Below are positions 52,013 through 61,214 of a stretch of 64,000 nucleotides of DNA, one piece after another. The notes under the pieces are model-generated. The model was given only the letters and a program-made list of their open reading frames with translations. It searched no databases and had not been told where the DNA came from. Location of the stretch: assembly GCA_036825195.1 (NCBI GenBank), contig DAISYQ010000014.1, positions 3,737-67,736 on the forward strand, given 5' to 3'. This DNA is from UBA2210 sp036825195. Lineage in GTDB: Bacteria; Desulfobacterota; Syntrophia; Syntrophales; UBA2210. Position numbers and translations under genes: made by a program. Within the stretch, counting starts at the first letter, position 1. Every line of letters starts with the position of its first letter.

Positions 52013-54085
52013 TCAACTTTCCGTTACGATTCTTGAAAAATCGGCGATCCGGTAAAAGAGATCCGATATTTCTTCAAGCAGGGACAGCCTGTTAAACCGT
52101 ATCTTTTCATCCTCAGCCATAACCATAACTTCTTCAAAGAAGGCATCGACCGGTTTCCGGAGGGTTGCCATCTCGGAAAGGGCGTCTGAGTATCTGCCTT
52201 CGTCGATGCATCCGTTTGCCCGTTCCCGTATATTGATAAATGAATCATAGAGGTTGGACTCCGCAGTTGAATCAAAGAAAGCCGCATCGATAAAGCCGCC
52301 TCTAAACTCCTTGAGGATGTTTACGACCCGTTTGAAGGCGATCGCAAGCGGTTCGAAGTCGGGGTGGGTTTTGAAGTTCTCCATCGCCTCTATCTTTCGG
52401 AGAGATTGGACGATATCGGATATCCCGAGCGCCAGAACGGCGTTGACCACATCATAGGGGTGCCCCTGAGAAACCAGCTGATTTTCAAATCTTCCTTTGA
52501 AAAAATCGAGCACGTTTGCCTTTGTCTCTTCGGGATCCCTCTGAACTTTGCTGCCGAGAATCGCGATGCTCCGGCCGATAAGTTCGTCTAATTTGATGGC
52601 ATACCCTTTGGTAAGGATGATATTGATGATTCCCAGTGCCTGTCTTCTGAGGGCGAAGGGATCTGCCGTTCCCGTGGGAATCAGATTGATGCCGAAAAAG
52701 CCCACAATCGTATCCATCTTGTCGGCGATGCTGACGATGGCTCCCTCATCCGTCTCGGGAAGATCACCGCCGGCGGCTATGGGAAGATAATGTTCGTAAA
52801 TTGCCTGGGCAACAACGGGATTCTCGCCCTGGAGCAGGGCGTACTCTCTTCCCATAACTCCCTGGAGTTCGGTAAACTCATACACCATCTGGGTTTCCAG
52901 GTCCGCTTTGGAAAGGATCGCCACGCGGTCGACGGTATCACCGATCGGCAGACCGATTTCCTCTGTGAGATACGTGGCGAGTTCCCTGAACTGCATCACC
53001 TTTTCGTATGAGGTCCCGAGGGTTCGGTGAAACACGACGTCTTTCAGATCTTCGAGGTGATTCTCGAGGGGCGTCTTCTGGTCTTCTTCGAAGAAGAACC
53101 GGGCATCGGCGAGCCGCGCCCTGATCACCTTTTCATTGCCGCGGGTGACGACCGATGGATCTCTCGCAACGGTGTTGTTCACGGTGATGAAGTGAGGGAG
53201 CAGCTTCCCCTGACTGTCGATAACCGGGAAGTACTTCTGGTGTTTCATCATGGCCGTGGTGAGGACCTCTTTGGGAAGCGTCAGATATTCCCTGTCAAAG
53301 GTTCCGCATACGACAGAGGGATATTCGACCAAGAAACTCACCTCCCCGAGGAGGTCTTCGTTCTCAAGGACCGAACCGGAAACAGCCTGGGCGGCTGCTT
53401 TGGCCTCGTCCTGTATGATCTTCTTTCTTCTCTCCGGATCCACGATAACGAACCGTTCTTCGGCCTTCTTCAGGTAGTCTTCGAACCCGTCGACCGTGAA
53501 GGGGTCGGGGGCCATGAATCGGTGGCCGCAGCTGGTGTTCCCGCTGGTTATGTTCTCTATCGAAAAGGGAACGACTTCATTCCCGAAGAGGGCCAGCATC
53601 CAGTGAATCGGTCGCGGAAAGCGTATATCCAGATCCATCCAGCGCATCGATTTCCGGAAGGGAATGGACATAATAAACCGCGGCAGGAGGGCCGTCAGAA
53701 TGGTCTTTGTATCTTCACCGAGGATCTTTTTGCGGGCACAGATCTGTTTTCCCTTGGGCGTCTCGACTATCTCCAGATCGGAGACATCCATTCCCTGTCC
53801 CCGGGCAAATCCGATGGCCGCCTTTGTGGGGTTGCCCTCTTTATCGAATGCCACATTTGTGGAAGGGCCCATCTTTTCCAAGAGCTGATCTTCCTGTTTC
53901 TCATCCACGTTCAAAACCGACAGGAGAAGCCTTCTCGGTGTACCCATGGTCTGTATACGACCGTGGCCGATACGGTTTTCGGAAAACTCCTTTGTGATGA
54001 TTCTCTCCATATCCTCCAGCGCTTTCGGCATGAAGGCGGCGGGGATTTCTTCCGTCCCTATTTCCAGCAATAATTCTTTGGCCAT
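52013..54085 (-). CDS. glyS: Glycyl-tRNA synthetase beta chain
   Basis: The beta subunit of the bacterial alpha2-beta2 glycyl-tRNA synthetase, which binds tRNA-Gly. At 690 residues it has the usual length. It begins KELLLEIGTEEIPAAFMPKAL, has DLEIVETPKGKQI and the HD-like core TDEGAIVSIADKMDTIVGFFGINLIPTGTADPFALRRQALGII, and ends in the anticodon-binding-like helical domain. It follows glyQ with 18 bases between. The alpha-chain and beta-chain genes are adjacent and separate, as in most proteobacteria. Confidence 0.95.
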   Translation of the reverse strand: MAKELLLEIGTEEIPAAFMPKALEDMERIITKEFSENRIGHGRIQTMGTPRRLLLSVLNVDEKQEDQLLEKMGPSTNVAFDKEGNPTKAAIGFARGQGMDVSDLEIVETPKGKQICARKKILGEDTKTILTALLPRFIMSIPFRKSMRWMDLDIRFPRPIHWMLALFGNEVVPFSIENITSGNTSCGHRFMAPDPFTVDGFEDYLKKAEERFVIVDPERRKKIIQDEAKAAAQAVSGSVLENEDLLGEVSFLVEYPSVVCGTFDREYLTLPKEVLTTAMMKHQKYFPVIDSQGKLLPHFITVNNTVARDPSVVTRGNEKVIRARLADARFFFEEDQKTPLENHLEDLKDVVFHRTLGTSYEKVMQFRELATYLTEEIGLPIGDTVDRVAILSKADLETQMVYEFTELQGVMGREYALLQGENPVVAQAIYEHYLPIAAGGDLPETDEGAIVSIADKMDTIVGFFGINLIPTGTADPFALRRQALGIINIILTKGYAIKLDELIGRSIAILGSKVQRDPEETKANVLDFFKGRFENQLVSQGHPYDVVNAVLALGISDIVQSLRKIEAMENFKTHPDFEPLAIAFKRVVNILKEFRGGFIDAAFFDSTAESNLYDSFINIRERANGCIDEGRYSDALSEMATLRKPVDAFFEEVMVMAEDEKIRFNRLSLLEEISDLFYRIADFSRIVTES

Positions 54086-54103
54086 GAGAAAATAACTCCT
54101 GCG

Positions 54104-54985
54104 TTAACTCCTGTTGAACTTTCCTGTGAGGGGATATCCCATCTCCTCTCTTTGTTTAACGTACCCCTCTGCGCTGAGTCGTGCGAGATTTCTTACCCTT
54201 CCGATATAGCCGGTACGTTCATTGACGCTTATGGCACCCCGTGCATCGAGGATGTTGAATGCGTGCGAACATTTCAGGCAATAGTCGTATGTGGGGAGGA
54301 CAAGCCCCTTCTCGGCGGTTTTTATCGATTCCGCTTCGTACATATCGAAAAGAGTTCTGAGCATATCGGTATCGGCCTCTTCGAACTGATAGGTGGAGAA
54401 TTCGACTTCGCCCTTGTGGTGAACGTCTCCGTATTTTATTCCATGTCCCCATTCGAGGTCGTATACATTATCGATCTCCTGAAGATACATGGCGATTCGC
54501 TCTATGCCGTACGTGATCTCAACGCATATGGGGTGCAGGTCGATGCCGCCGACCTGCTGGAAGTAGGTGAATTGGGTGATCTCCATACCGTCGAGCCAGA
54601 CCTCCCAGCCCAATCCCCAGGCGCCGAGGGTAGGTGATTCCCAGTCATCCTCTACGAATCGTATGTCGTGGTCGAGGGGATCTATACCGAAACTCTTGAG
54701 GGAGTTAAGGTAGAGGTCCTGGATGTTAAGGGGAGACGGTTTCATTATCACCTGATACTGGTAATAATGCTGGAGTCTGTTCGGGTTCTCGCCGTATCGG
54801 CCGTCTGTGGGACGGCGTGATGGTTCAACATAGGCGACATTCCACGGTTCCGGTCCGAGCGCTCTGAGAAAAGTCGCCGGATTGAATGTGCCTGCGCCCA
54901 CTTCTATGTCATAGGGTTGCTGTACGATACACCCCTGATCGGCCCAGTATTTTTCCAGGGCGAATATCAGTTCCTGAAAGGTCAC
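54104..54985 (-). CDS. glyQ: Glycyl-tRNA synthetase alpha chain
   Basis: Class II synthetase catalytic subunit that activates glycine. It has 293 residues. TFQELIFALEKYWADQGCIVQQPYDIEVGAGTFNPATFLRALGPEPWNVAYVEPSRRPTDGRYGENPNRLQHYYQYQVIMKPSP in outline covers the first 80 residues and is highly characteristic. GGAGGC precedes the ATG. No T-box or other leader structure was recognised in the 240-base region upstream, which appears non-coding. Confidence 0.95.
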   Translation of the reverse strand: MTFQELIFALEKYWADQGCIVQQPYDIEVGAGTFNPATFLRALGPEPWNVAYVEPSRRPTDGRYGENPNRLQHYYQYQVIMKPSPLNIQDLYLNSLKSFGIDPLDHDIRFVEDDWESPTLGAWGLGWEVWLDGMEITQFTYFQQVGGIDLHPICVEITYGIERIAMYLQEIDNVYDLEWGHGIKYGDVHHKGEVEFSTYQFEEADTDMLRTLFDMYEAESIKTAEKGLVLPTYDYCLKCSHAFNILDARGAISVNERTGYIGRVRNLARLSAEGYVKQREEMGYPLTGKFNRS

Positions 54986-55224
54986 GTTTGCCTCCTTGGA
55001 CTTTCTTGCACCTATACGTAAATGCGGAGGGAAGCTATCATTAAGGAGGGATAGATGTCAAGGCAAATCAGGTTCTTGAATTGAACAGAGAGCACAGTTC
55101 CCACTCCGTGATTCGGGGTCATCGAGAAAATAAAAACCAGACGTGGTCCGAATCAATTAGAAATTTATCCCACCCTTTCGAATCAATACATACAGCCAGG
55201 ATGTCCATCAGGAACAAATCTTTT

Positions 55225-55992
55225 CTAAATCAACCTTTTTATTTCGTCGAGAACCTGCAAGGATTTTGGTTCCTTCCCGAGGGTATGGCATATGAAAGAT
55301 CGTAAAATCTGACCGCTTTCCCTCGTGGCATTCTCCGAAAGGATCAAACGGGGTATCCGGTTCGTTTCCATCTTTTTGCCCATGAGGAGCGTTTTGAGCG
55401 TTCCGGTCGATACCGGTATGCAGTTCAGATTGCCCCCGCTGCACAGAGAGCATCGTATGCCTCCGCTTGCGGCGTCGAAAAATGCGGTGTTTATTTCAGC
55501 AAGTGAAGTATTGCAGATTATGCACCGCTCCAGTGACGGTTCATATCCCGAAAGGGCGAGCAGGCGCAGCTCGAAAAATCGAGTTGTCTCTTCCAGGCCA
55601 TTGCCTGCTTCCAGGAGTTCCAGAAAACCGGCCAGCAGCTGAAAGATGGCGGCGCTTTTCTTACCTTCGTCGGTGAACTGGTGAATGAGGTCGATCATGT
55701 ATGAAGCGGTCATGGTCCGTTGCAGGTTTTCCCTGATGTGGGGGTAATGGTCGATTACATCACAGTTTTCTATAAGAGACAGGCCTTCTTCTCCCATTCG
55801 CGAGAAGAGCAGTATGGAATGGGAGAATGGTTCAATGGCGTTTGAAAAGCGTTTCCTGCTCCGTCTGGCACCCTTGGCGATTCCTCGGATCTTGCCGAAT
55901 TCTCTGGTAAAAAACGTAACAATGCGGTCGGATTCTCCATAGTTGAGAAAACGCAGGACGAAAGCCTCTGTCTTGTAGGAAGGCCTTTTCAT
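55225..55992 (-). CDS. recO: DNA repair protein RecO
   Basis: Recombination mediator that helps load RecA on SSB-coated DNA. It has 255 residues: an N-terminal OB fold (KTEAFVLRFLNYGESDRIVTFFTREFGKIRGIAKGARRSRKRFSNAIEPF) and a C-terminal helical part with a zinc-finger-like set CIICNTS and CSLCSGG (about 160-190). ATG 55992 overlaps the mgtE stop codon, which favours it over a start 114 bases upstream inside mgtE. Co-transcribed with mgtE. Confidence 0.92.
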   Translation of the reverse strand: MKRPSYKTEAFVLRFLNYGESDRIVTFFTREFGKIRGIAKGARRSRKRFSNAIEPFSHSILLFSRMGEEGLSLIENCDVIDHYPHIRENLQRTMTASYMIDLIHQFTDEGKKSAAIFQLLAGFLELLEAGNGLEETTRFFELRLLALSGYEPSLERCIICNTSLAEINTAFFDAASGGIRCSLCSGGNLNCIPVSTGTLKTLLMGKKMETNRIPRLILSENATRESGQILRSFICHTLGKEPKSLQVLDEIKRLI

Positions 55993-57350
55993 GTCATCAG
56001 CTTCAGAAATATGGTTGCGAGACCCAGGAAAGAGAAGAACCCGAATGCATCCGTAAAGGCCGTTATAAAGATATGAGAACCCAGAGCGGGATCGGCCTTC
56101 AGCCACTTCAGACTCAGGGGGATCAGTATCCCGATCAGTGTACCCACGAACACGTTGATCATCATGGCGAGGCCGAGCACCAGACCAAGTACGGGCATTC
56201 CTTTCCAGAAATATGCTACGGTGCCGATGACAATGCCTACTGCCAGTCCGTTGATAATACCCACAACGATCTGTTTATAGAGAGCCTTCTTTGAGTTTTC
56301 AAAGGTGACTTCGCCGAGTGCCATTCCGCGGACGATCAGTGTGAGGGTCTGACTGCCGGCATTGCCTCCAAGTCCGGCAACTACCGGCATGAAAACGGCA
56401 AGGGCGATTACCATCTGTATGGTATCCTCAAAGAAACCGATAACCAGCGCCGATGCAAGGGCGGTCAGGAGGTTGAGATAGAGCCAGGGGAGTCTTTTCT
56501 TTACCGATTCAACGGGTTCGTTGAAGATATTGTCGTCTTCATCAAGGCCGGCGATTCTGTATATATCCTCGGAAGATTCCTCTTCCATGACGTCAACGAT
56601 GTCGTCGATGGTAATTCTGCCGAGCAGATGGTTTTCTTTATCGACAACGGGGAGCGAGACCAGGTCGTACTTTTCAAACATTCGTGCGACCTCTTCCTGA
56701 TCCACGTCAGCCGTTACACTCGGAATAGTCTTATCGATCGCTTCTGTGGCGAGACTGTTTCGCTTGGAAGTAATCAGTTTCTGGAGTGGAATGGCACCGA
56801 TGAGTGTTTCGTCTCTGTCAACGACAAATATGTTATATACGTTTTCAATGTCGTCCGATGCCTGTACAACAGCGCCCAAGGCATCGTTGATGGTTGATCC
56901 CGAGTGGATGGAGACCAGCTCCGACTGCATGATGCCTCCGGCCGTATCCTCTTCATATTTCAATAGTTCCTTGAGGTCATCCGATTCTTCGGGTTCTATC
57001 TCTTCCAGAACGGCCTTTGCCTGATCTTCAGTCAGTTCTGCGATGACGTCTGCTGCATCATCCGAGTCCATTTCATCGATGATCTCGGCGAGTTTTTTAT
57101 CGGATATATCCTCGAGTATCTGTTCTCTCGATATGTCACTGAGTTCGGTGATAACGTCGGAGGCCTTTTCTACTTCAAGGAGGGAAAAGAGGTGGATCTT
57201 TTCCTGCTCTTCAAGGTTATCAATCAGATCGGCGATGTCGGCTGGATGAAGTTCCGAGAACAGGTCGATGATATCGAATTCTCTGTTCAGGCGTATCAGC
57301 TCTTCAAGCTGACTGAGATAGGGTATCTCTTCTTTTCTTTGTATTTTCAT
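55989..57350 (-). CDS. mgtE: Magnesium transporter MgtE
   Basis: Mg2+ channel of 453 residues. The N domain is a superhelix (ELHPADIADLIDNLEEQEKIHLFSLLEVEKASDVITEL, ISDKKLAEIIDEMDSDDAADVIAELTEDQAK), then come two CBS domains (about 130-255, acidic Mg2+ sensor) and a transmembrane domain of five helices with PVVAGLGGNAGSQTLTLIVRGMALGEV (selectivity region) and AFTDAFGFFSFLGLATIFL. ATG 57350 gives the family's usual N-terminus. No M-box-like structure was found upstream. Confidence 0.94.
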   Translation of the reverse strand: MKIQRKEEIPYLSQLEELIRLNREFDIIDLFSELHPADIADLIDNLEEQEKIHLFSLLEVEKASDVITELSDISREQILEDISDKKLAEIIDEMDSDDAADVIAELTEDQAKAVLEEIEPEESDDLKELLKYEEDTAGGIMQSELVSIHSGSTINDALGAVVQASDDIENVYNIFVVDRDETLIGAIPLQKLITSKRNSLATEAIDKTIPSVTADVDQEEVARMFEKYDLVSLPVVDKENHLLGRITIDDIVDVMEEESSEDIYRIAGLDEDDNIFNEPVESVKKRLPWLYLNLLTALASALVIGFFEDTIQMVIALAVFMPVVAGLGGNAGSQTLTLIVRGMALGEVTFENSKKALYKQIVVGIINGLAVGIVIGTVAYFWKGMPVLGLVLGLAMMINVFVGTLIGILIPLSLKWLKADPALGSHIFITAFTDAFGFFSFLGLATIFLKLMT

Positions 57351-57726
57351 GACAATCACCAATTGGAAAACTAAAAGAATATTTATTACCACGTCTTAGG
57401 AATCAGGGCAAGATTGAAATAGTACCCATGCTGAGAGGTTACCAATCCTCCGTGTGTATAATAGGTTACCAGAGAGGGATAAATGAAACGGGCTGGACAG
57501 GGAATAAAAGGTCTTGCCAAAATACGCTTAAATACTGTAAGTGACTATAAGGGCTGACGATGTTTTGGTAAAAATCGGAGATATCCATTTCATACTAGGT
57601 TCCTGGTTCACTATCATGCTTACACGGCGTTTATCGGGGGCGTGAACTACCTATGGTTCGTTGATTACTCTACTGATATGATTCAGGGCTATATGTCTGC
57701 GAAAGGCATATGTGAGGACGATAAAT
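57351..57726. other. Divergent intergenic region between mgtE and the DUF3842 gene
   Basis: About 375 bases, AT-rich, without a convincing gene. It must hold both promoters. The only notable sequence is a GGTTACCA pair near 57440-57470. No riboswitch was recognised. Confidence 0.45.
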
Positions 57727-58143
57727 ATGAAGATAGCGGTAATAGACGGCCTGGGTGGCGGCCTGGGGTGCCAAATCATAGAAGTTCTGAAGAAAGAATT
57801 TAAGAATGCAATAGAAATAACGGCTCTTGGTATCAATTCTCAGGCAACGTTCAACATGATAAAAGCGGGTGCTTATCGGGGGGCTACCGGAGAAAATGCT
57901 ATTCGGATTACCACACGGGAGATGGATGTGTTGGTAGGACCCCTGGGTATTATCATTGCTGGTGCCATGATGGGGGAGGTCACATCGGGGATAGCGGAGA
58001 CCGTGATGAACAGTCCTGCAAAGAAATTTCTGCTGTGTGTCAAGCAGCCCCATGTGGAACTTATCGGAGCCGATGAACACCCTGTCAGTGTGCTGATTAC
58101 ACAGTTGGTAGCACGGGTCAGAGCGTTTATGAAAAGCGATTGA
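57727..58143 (+). CDS. DUF3842-family protein
   Basis: A 138-residue protein opening with MKIAVIDGLGGGLGCQIIEVLKKEFKNAIEITALGINSQATFNMIKAGA, a Rossmann-like start, and continuing VLVGPLGIIIAGAMMGEVTSGIAETVMNSPAKKFLLCV. This fits the uncharacterised DUF3842 family of small nucleotide-binding-like proteins. ATG 57727 has GAGGA upstream. It lies 213 bases before larC on the same strand, and may be functionally linked to nickel-pincer cofactor synthesis; that link is from position only. Confidence 0.75.
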   Translation: MKIAVIDGLGGGLGCQIIEVLKKEFKNAIEITALGINSQATFNMIKAGAYRGATGENAIRITTREMDVLVGPLGIIIAGAMMGEVTSGIAETVMNSPAKKFLLCVKQPHVELIGADEHPVSVLITQLVARVRAFMKSD

Positions 58144-58162
58144 TCAACAAGTGAGATGTTTA

Positions 58163-58300
58163 GATCACGAAGATCTGAATATCGGGATTAACGAACGGTC
58201 TGATGTTGTACCGATTATAAATTCTGTATAATGTCGGGGCATACCTGAATACAAACTGAATAAAGAATTGTTTGAATGATTGGATCACGAAGATCTGAAT
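58163..58300 (+). repeat. Two 18-base direct repeats in the larC leader
   Basis: GATCACGAAGATCTGAAT occurs at 58163-58180 and again at 58283-58300, exactly 120 bases apart. The first copy can fold on itself (AGATC with GATCT); the second is the 5' arm of the terminator before larC. Confidence 0.85.
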
Positions 58301-58339
58301 CCGGTTCGAATGCCGGTGGGGTTGTTCGTGATTTTTTTT
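58284..58339 (+). terminator. Terminator/attenuator directly upstream of larC
   Basis: ATCACGAA (58284-58291) pairs perfectly with TTCGTGAT (58325-58332), followed by seven T residues; a nested CCGG-CCGG helix lies inside. It ends 17 bases before the larC ATG, so it would stop transcription coming from the DUF3842 gene unless an alternative fold forms. The other repeat copy offers a competing partner. Confidence 0.7.
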
Positions 58340-58356
58340 GAAGGGGGCTGTAGGAA

Positions 58357-59559
58357 ATGGGTACGCGTACAATACTGTACTACGACTGTTTCTCCGGGAT
58401 AAGCGGGGATATGAACCTGGGAGCGATGGTGGATCTGGGGGTGGATGGTGAATATTTACAGGAGGAATTAAAGAAACTCAATCTGCATGGCTATCGGTTG
58501 AATATATATAGAGCCAGCAGGAAAGGCATAGCCGGCACCAAGGTGGATGTAGTATCGGACAGGCACCACGACCACAGAAAGTTATTCGATATACAACAGA
58601 TAATAGAAGAAAGCAGCCTCAATGAGAGGGTAAAGAGATGGAGTGCCGAGATATTCATGAAGGTGGCAGAAGCAGAGGCCAAGGTTCATGGAACGAGCAT
58701 AGATGACATACATTTTCATGAGGTAGGAGCCGTGGATTCCATAGTCGATATTGTGGGTGCGGCCATATGTAGAGATACGCTGAATGCAGATAGTATACAA
58801 TGCTCGCCGGTGGAAGTAGGGGGCGGGTTTGTAGACTGTAGTCACGGCAGATTGCCGGTACCTGCACCGGCGACGGCGGAAATATTAACGAATGTGCCCA
58901 TCAGGTCAGAGGGCGTCTCCAGCGAACTTACCACGCCTACGGGAGCGGCTATCGTGGCGACCTTTGCCGAGGAATTTACGGTCAAGAAAGACTTCACGAT
59001 ACTCAAAACGGCTTATGGCATAGGCGGAAGGGACCATGAAATCCCCAATGTACTCAGGGTGTTCATGGGAGAGATGGATCAGAATTGCTTGAGAGACGGG
59101 TATGGCAAGGCTGTTGTCATAGAAACCAATATAGATGATATGAATCCGGAACTATATGAACATGTCATCGGCAGGCTCTTAACAGATGGTGCAATGGATG
59201 CGTATCTGACGCCGATAATCATGAAGAAAAACAGGCCCGCCATCCAGATGACCGTACTGTGCGGAGAACATGATATCGAAAAGATAACAGACATTATTTT
59301 CCGAGAAACGACCACACTCGGTATAAGAAGATACAGCGTCGAAAGAAAAAAAATGAATAGAAGCGTTGTGGCCGTGGAAACTCCTTATGGACGGGTGGAT
59401 GTTAAGATAGGTGTATATAATGGTGAGGTAATAAAGCTGAAGCCGGAATATGATCAATGCAGAAAGCTGGCAGAAGAACATCATATACCCTTACACCGGG
59501 TATATGAGATTGTTCAGGAAGCATACCGATGCAGGCACAGAAAAGAAAACAATATATAA
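58357..59559 (+). CDS. larC: Nickel-pincer cofactor cyclometallase LarC
   Basis: Inserts nickel into the pyridinium-dithiocarboxylate mononucleotide to finish the cofactor of lactate racemase-type enzymes, using CTP. It has 400 residues in one frame. YYDCFSGISGDMNLGAMVDLGV is at 8-29; the histidine-rich SDRHHDHRKL and the FHEVGAVDSIVDIVGAAI block follow; the C-terminal half has IETNIDDMNPELYEHVIGRLLTDGAMDAYLTPIIMKKNRPA. In Lactobacillus the two halves are joined by a programmed frameshift; here none is needed. First of larC-larE-larB. Confidence 0.94.
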   Translation: MGTRTILYYDCFSGISGDMNLGAMVDLGVDGEYLQEELKKLNLHGYRLNIYRASRKGIAGTKVDVVSDRHHDHRKLFDIQQIIEESSLNERVKRWSAEIFMKVAEAEAKVHGTSIDDIHFHEVGAVDSIVDIVGAAICRDTLNADSIQCSPVEVGGGFVDCSHGRLPVPAPATAEILTNVPIRSEGVSSELTTPTGAAIVATFAEEFTVKKDFTILKTAYGIGGRDHEIPNVLRVFMGEMDQNCLRDGYGKAVVIETNIDDMNPELYEHVIGRLLTDGAMDAYLTPIIMKKNRPAIQMTVLCGEHDIEKITDIIFRETTTLGIRRYSVERKKMNRSVVAVETPYGRVDVKIGVYNGEVIKLKPEYDQCRKLAEEHHIPLHRVYEIVQEAYRCRHRKENNI

Positions 59560-59631
59560 AGACGCTGGTGGCATCAGTTAAAATAGGTTCGGTATCGGAG
59601 GCGGAAGTAATCATTGTCTTGAAAGCGATAC

Positions 59632-60462
59632 ATGGAAACCCGCCTTGGAAAGAGAAGCACAGTGGATATACAGGTTAAATACGATAATCTTGTGGATTAT
59701 CTTCGATCCATGGACAGTCTGGTGGTCGCTTTTTCCGGGGGCGTAGATAGCAGCTTCTTGCTTTACGCCGCAAAGGATGCCCTGGGAGAAATGGCTGTTG
59801 CCTATACGACAGCATCTCCCTATCATCTCCAATGGGAAATATGTGAATCGATGGATCTGGTGAAGAGAATAGGGGTAAAACAGGTCGTACAGAAACAGGA
59901 CATGATTCTGCCGGAAATGCGCAATAATCCACCGGACAGATGTTACGTGTGTAAAAAGGCCTTGTTCACAGAAATATTGATGTACGCCGATGAACACGGT
60001 TTCGGGTGTGTGGCGGATGGAACAAATGCGGATGATAGGGCGGATTATAGACCGGGGATGAAGGCATTACAGGAACTTAAAATTAAAAGCCCTCTGTTGG
60101 AGATGGGGTTCACGAAGGAGGATATACGAACCATTTCACAGGAAGTAGGCTTGCCCACCTGGAGCAAACCGGCCTACGCCTGTCTTCTGTCCCGCATTCC
60201 GTACGGTCAGAAGATAACCATAGAGGATTTGAGAAGGATTGAAAAAGCCGAGTTATACCTCTTGGATCTGGGTTTCAAGGCCGTGAGGGTTCGATTACAT
60301 GGAGATGTGGCACGGATAGAAGTTTCAACTGAAGAACGAGAGAGACTCTTTGATGAGGTGCTGTTAGACCGGATAGCGGAAGAGATGAAAGGCTTCGGTT
60401 TCCGGTATGTAACCCTTGATCTGCAGGGGTATAGAATGGGGAGTTTAAACGAAGGATTGTGA
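59632..60462 (+). CDS. larE: Pyridinium-3,5-biscarboxylate sulfurtransferase LarE
   Basis: ATP-dependent sulfur insertion in nickel-pincer cofactor synthesis. It has 276 residues in the longest version. The PP-loop is VAFSGGVDSSFLLYAA (near 33-48); then the NNPPDRCYVCKKALF and ADGTNADDRADYRPG blocks, and WSKPAYACLLSRIPYGQKI with the cysteine that gives up its sulfur in single-cysteine LarE enzymes. No extra cluster-binding cysteines are seen next to it. The start is uncertain: a GTG ten codons further in has a comparable ribosome site. The stop overlaps larB. Confidence 0.93.
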   Translation: METRLGKRSTVDIQVKYDNLVDYLRSMDSLVVAFSGGVDSSFLLYAAKDALGEMAVAYTTASPYHLQWEICESMDLVKRIGVKQVVQKQDMILPEMRNNPPDRCYVCKKALFTEILMYADEHGFGCVADGTNADDRADYRPGMKALQELKIKSPLLEMGFTKEDIRTISQEVGLPTWSKPAYACLLSRIPYGQKITIEDLRRIEKAELYLLDLGFKAVRVRLHGDVARIEVSTEERERLFDEVLLDRIAEEMKGFGFRYVTLDLQGYRMGSLNEGL

Positions 60463-61214
60463 TGATGAATAAAGAAACGATACGGAACTTGCTGGAAGAG
60501 GTCAGAGAGGACAGGGTGTCGATAGACATCGCTGTAGGACTGTTGGAGGATCTCTCCTTCAAGGACTTGGGCTTTGCAAAGATAGATAATCACAGAGAGA
60601 TCAGGACCGGTTACCCTGAGATCATATACTGTGCGGGAAAGACGGAAGAACAGGTGGTCAGGATAATCGAAGAAATGCTGAAGAATGACAGTGACATATT
60701 GGGAACCAAAGCCGACAGGAAGATATATGAAGCGATACAGGCGATCTGTCCGGAAGCGGAATATTACGACGTGGCGCGTATCGTTACGGTCAGGAAAAGA
60801 GAGGTGCACCTCACAAAGACCTATATTGCCGTAATAACGGCAGGAACTTCGGACATTCCGGTCGCAGAGGAGGCGGCTGTAACGGCGCAAATGCTCGGGA
60901 ACAGAGTGGAAAGAATTTTTGACGTCGGGGTCGCAGGAATCCACAGACTGTTTGCACACCTTGATATCATCACAGGGGCGAAAGTGATTATAGCAGTAGC
61001 GGGGATGGAAGGGGCTTTGGCCAGTGTGGTCGGTGGTTTGGTCGACAAACCCGTCATAGCCGTTCCGACCAGTGTCGGCTACGGGGCGAGTTTCGGAGGA
61101 TTATCCGCTCTCTTATCTATGCTGAACAGCTGTGCCAGTGGGACATCTGTGGTTAATATAGACAATGGCTTCGGTGCAGGATATTTAGCGAGCATAATCA
61201 ACAAATTATCATGA
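60462..61214 (+). CDS. larB: Pyridinium-3,5-biscarboxylate synthase LarB
   Basis: Carboxylates and hydrolyses nicotinate adenine dinucleotide, the first step to the nickel-pincer cofactor. It has 250 residues: an N-terminal helical part and a PurE-like domain with AVITAGTSDIPVAEEAAVTAQMLGNRVERIFDVGVAGIHRLF and PVIAVPTSVGYGASFGGLSALLSMLNSCASGTSVVNIDNGFGAG in outline. An in-frame GTG three bases upstream is an alternative start. It is last of the three lar genes; no larA (racemase) or larD is present nearby. Confidence 0.94.
   Translation: MMNKETIRNLLEEVREDRVSIDIAVGLLEDLSFKDLGFAKIDNHREIRTGYPEIIYCAGKTEEQVVRIIEEMLKNDSDILGTKADRKIYEAIQAICPEAEYYDVARIVTVRKREVHLTKTYIAVITAGTSDIPVAEEAAVTAQMLGNRVERIFDVGVAGIHRLFAHLDIITGAKVIIAVAGMEGALASVVGGLVDKPVIAVPTSVGYGASFGGLSALLSMLNSCASGTSVVNIDNGFGAGYLASIINKLS

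Noticed and set aside
54986..55224. T-box leader upstream of glyQ
   Set aside because: The conserved T-box sequence and a terminator/antiterminator pair were not found on the minus strand.
55081..55305. A 74-codon plus-strand frame between glyQ and recO
   Set aside because: It overlaps the end of recO, starts at a weak site and shows no protein-like pattern.
57351..57726. Magnesium riboswitch upstream of mgtE
   Set aside because: None of the conserved M-box segments could be located by eye; a covariance-model search would settle it.
58283..58335. A tRNA-like T-arm (GGTTCGAAT) in the larC leader
   Set aside because: The loop is eight rather than seven bases, and no acceptor, D or anticodon arms can be drawn; the segment belongs to a terminator.
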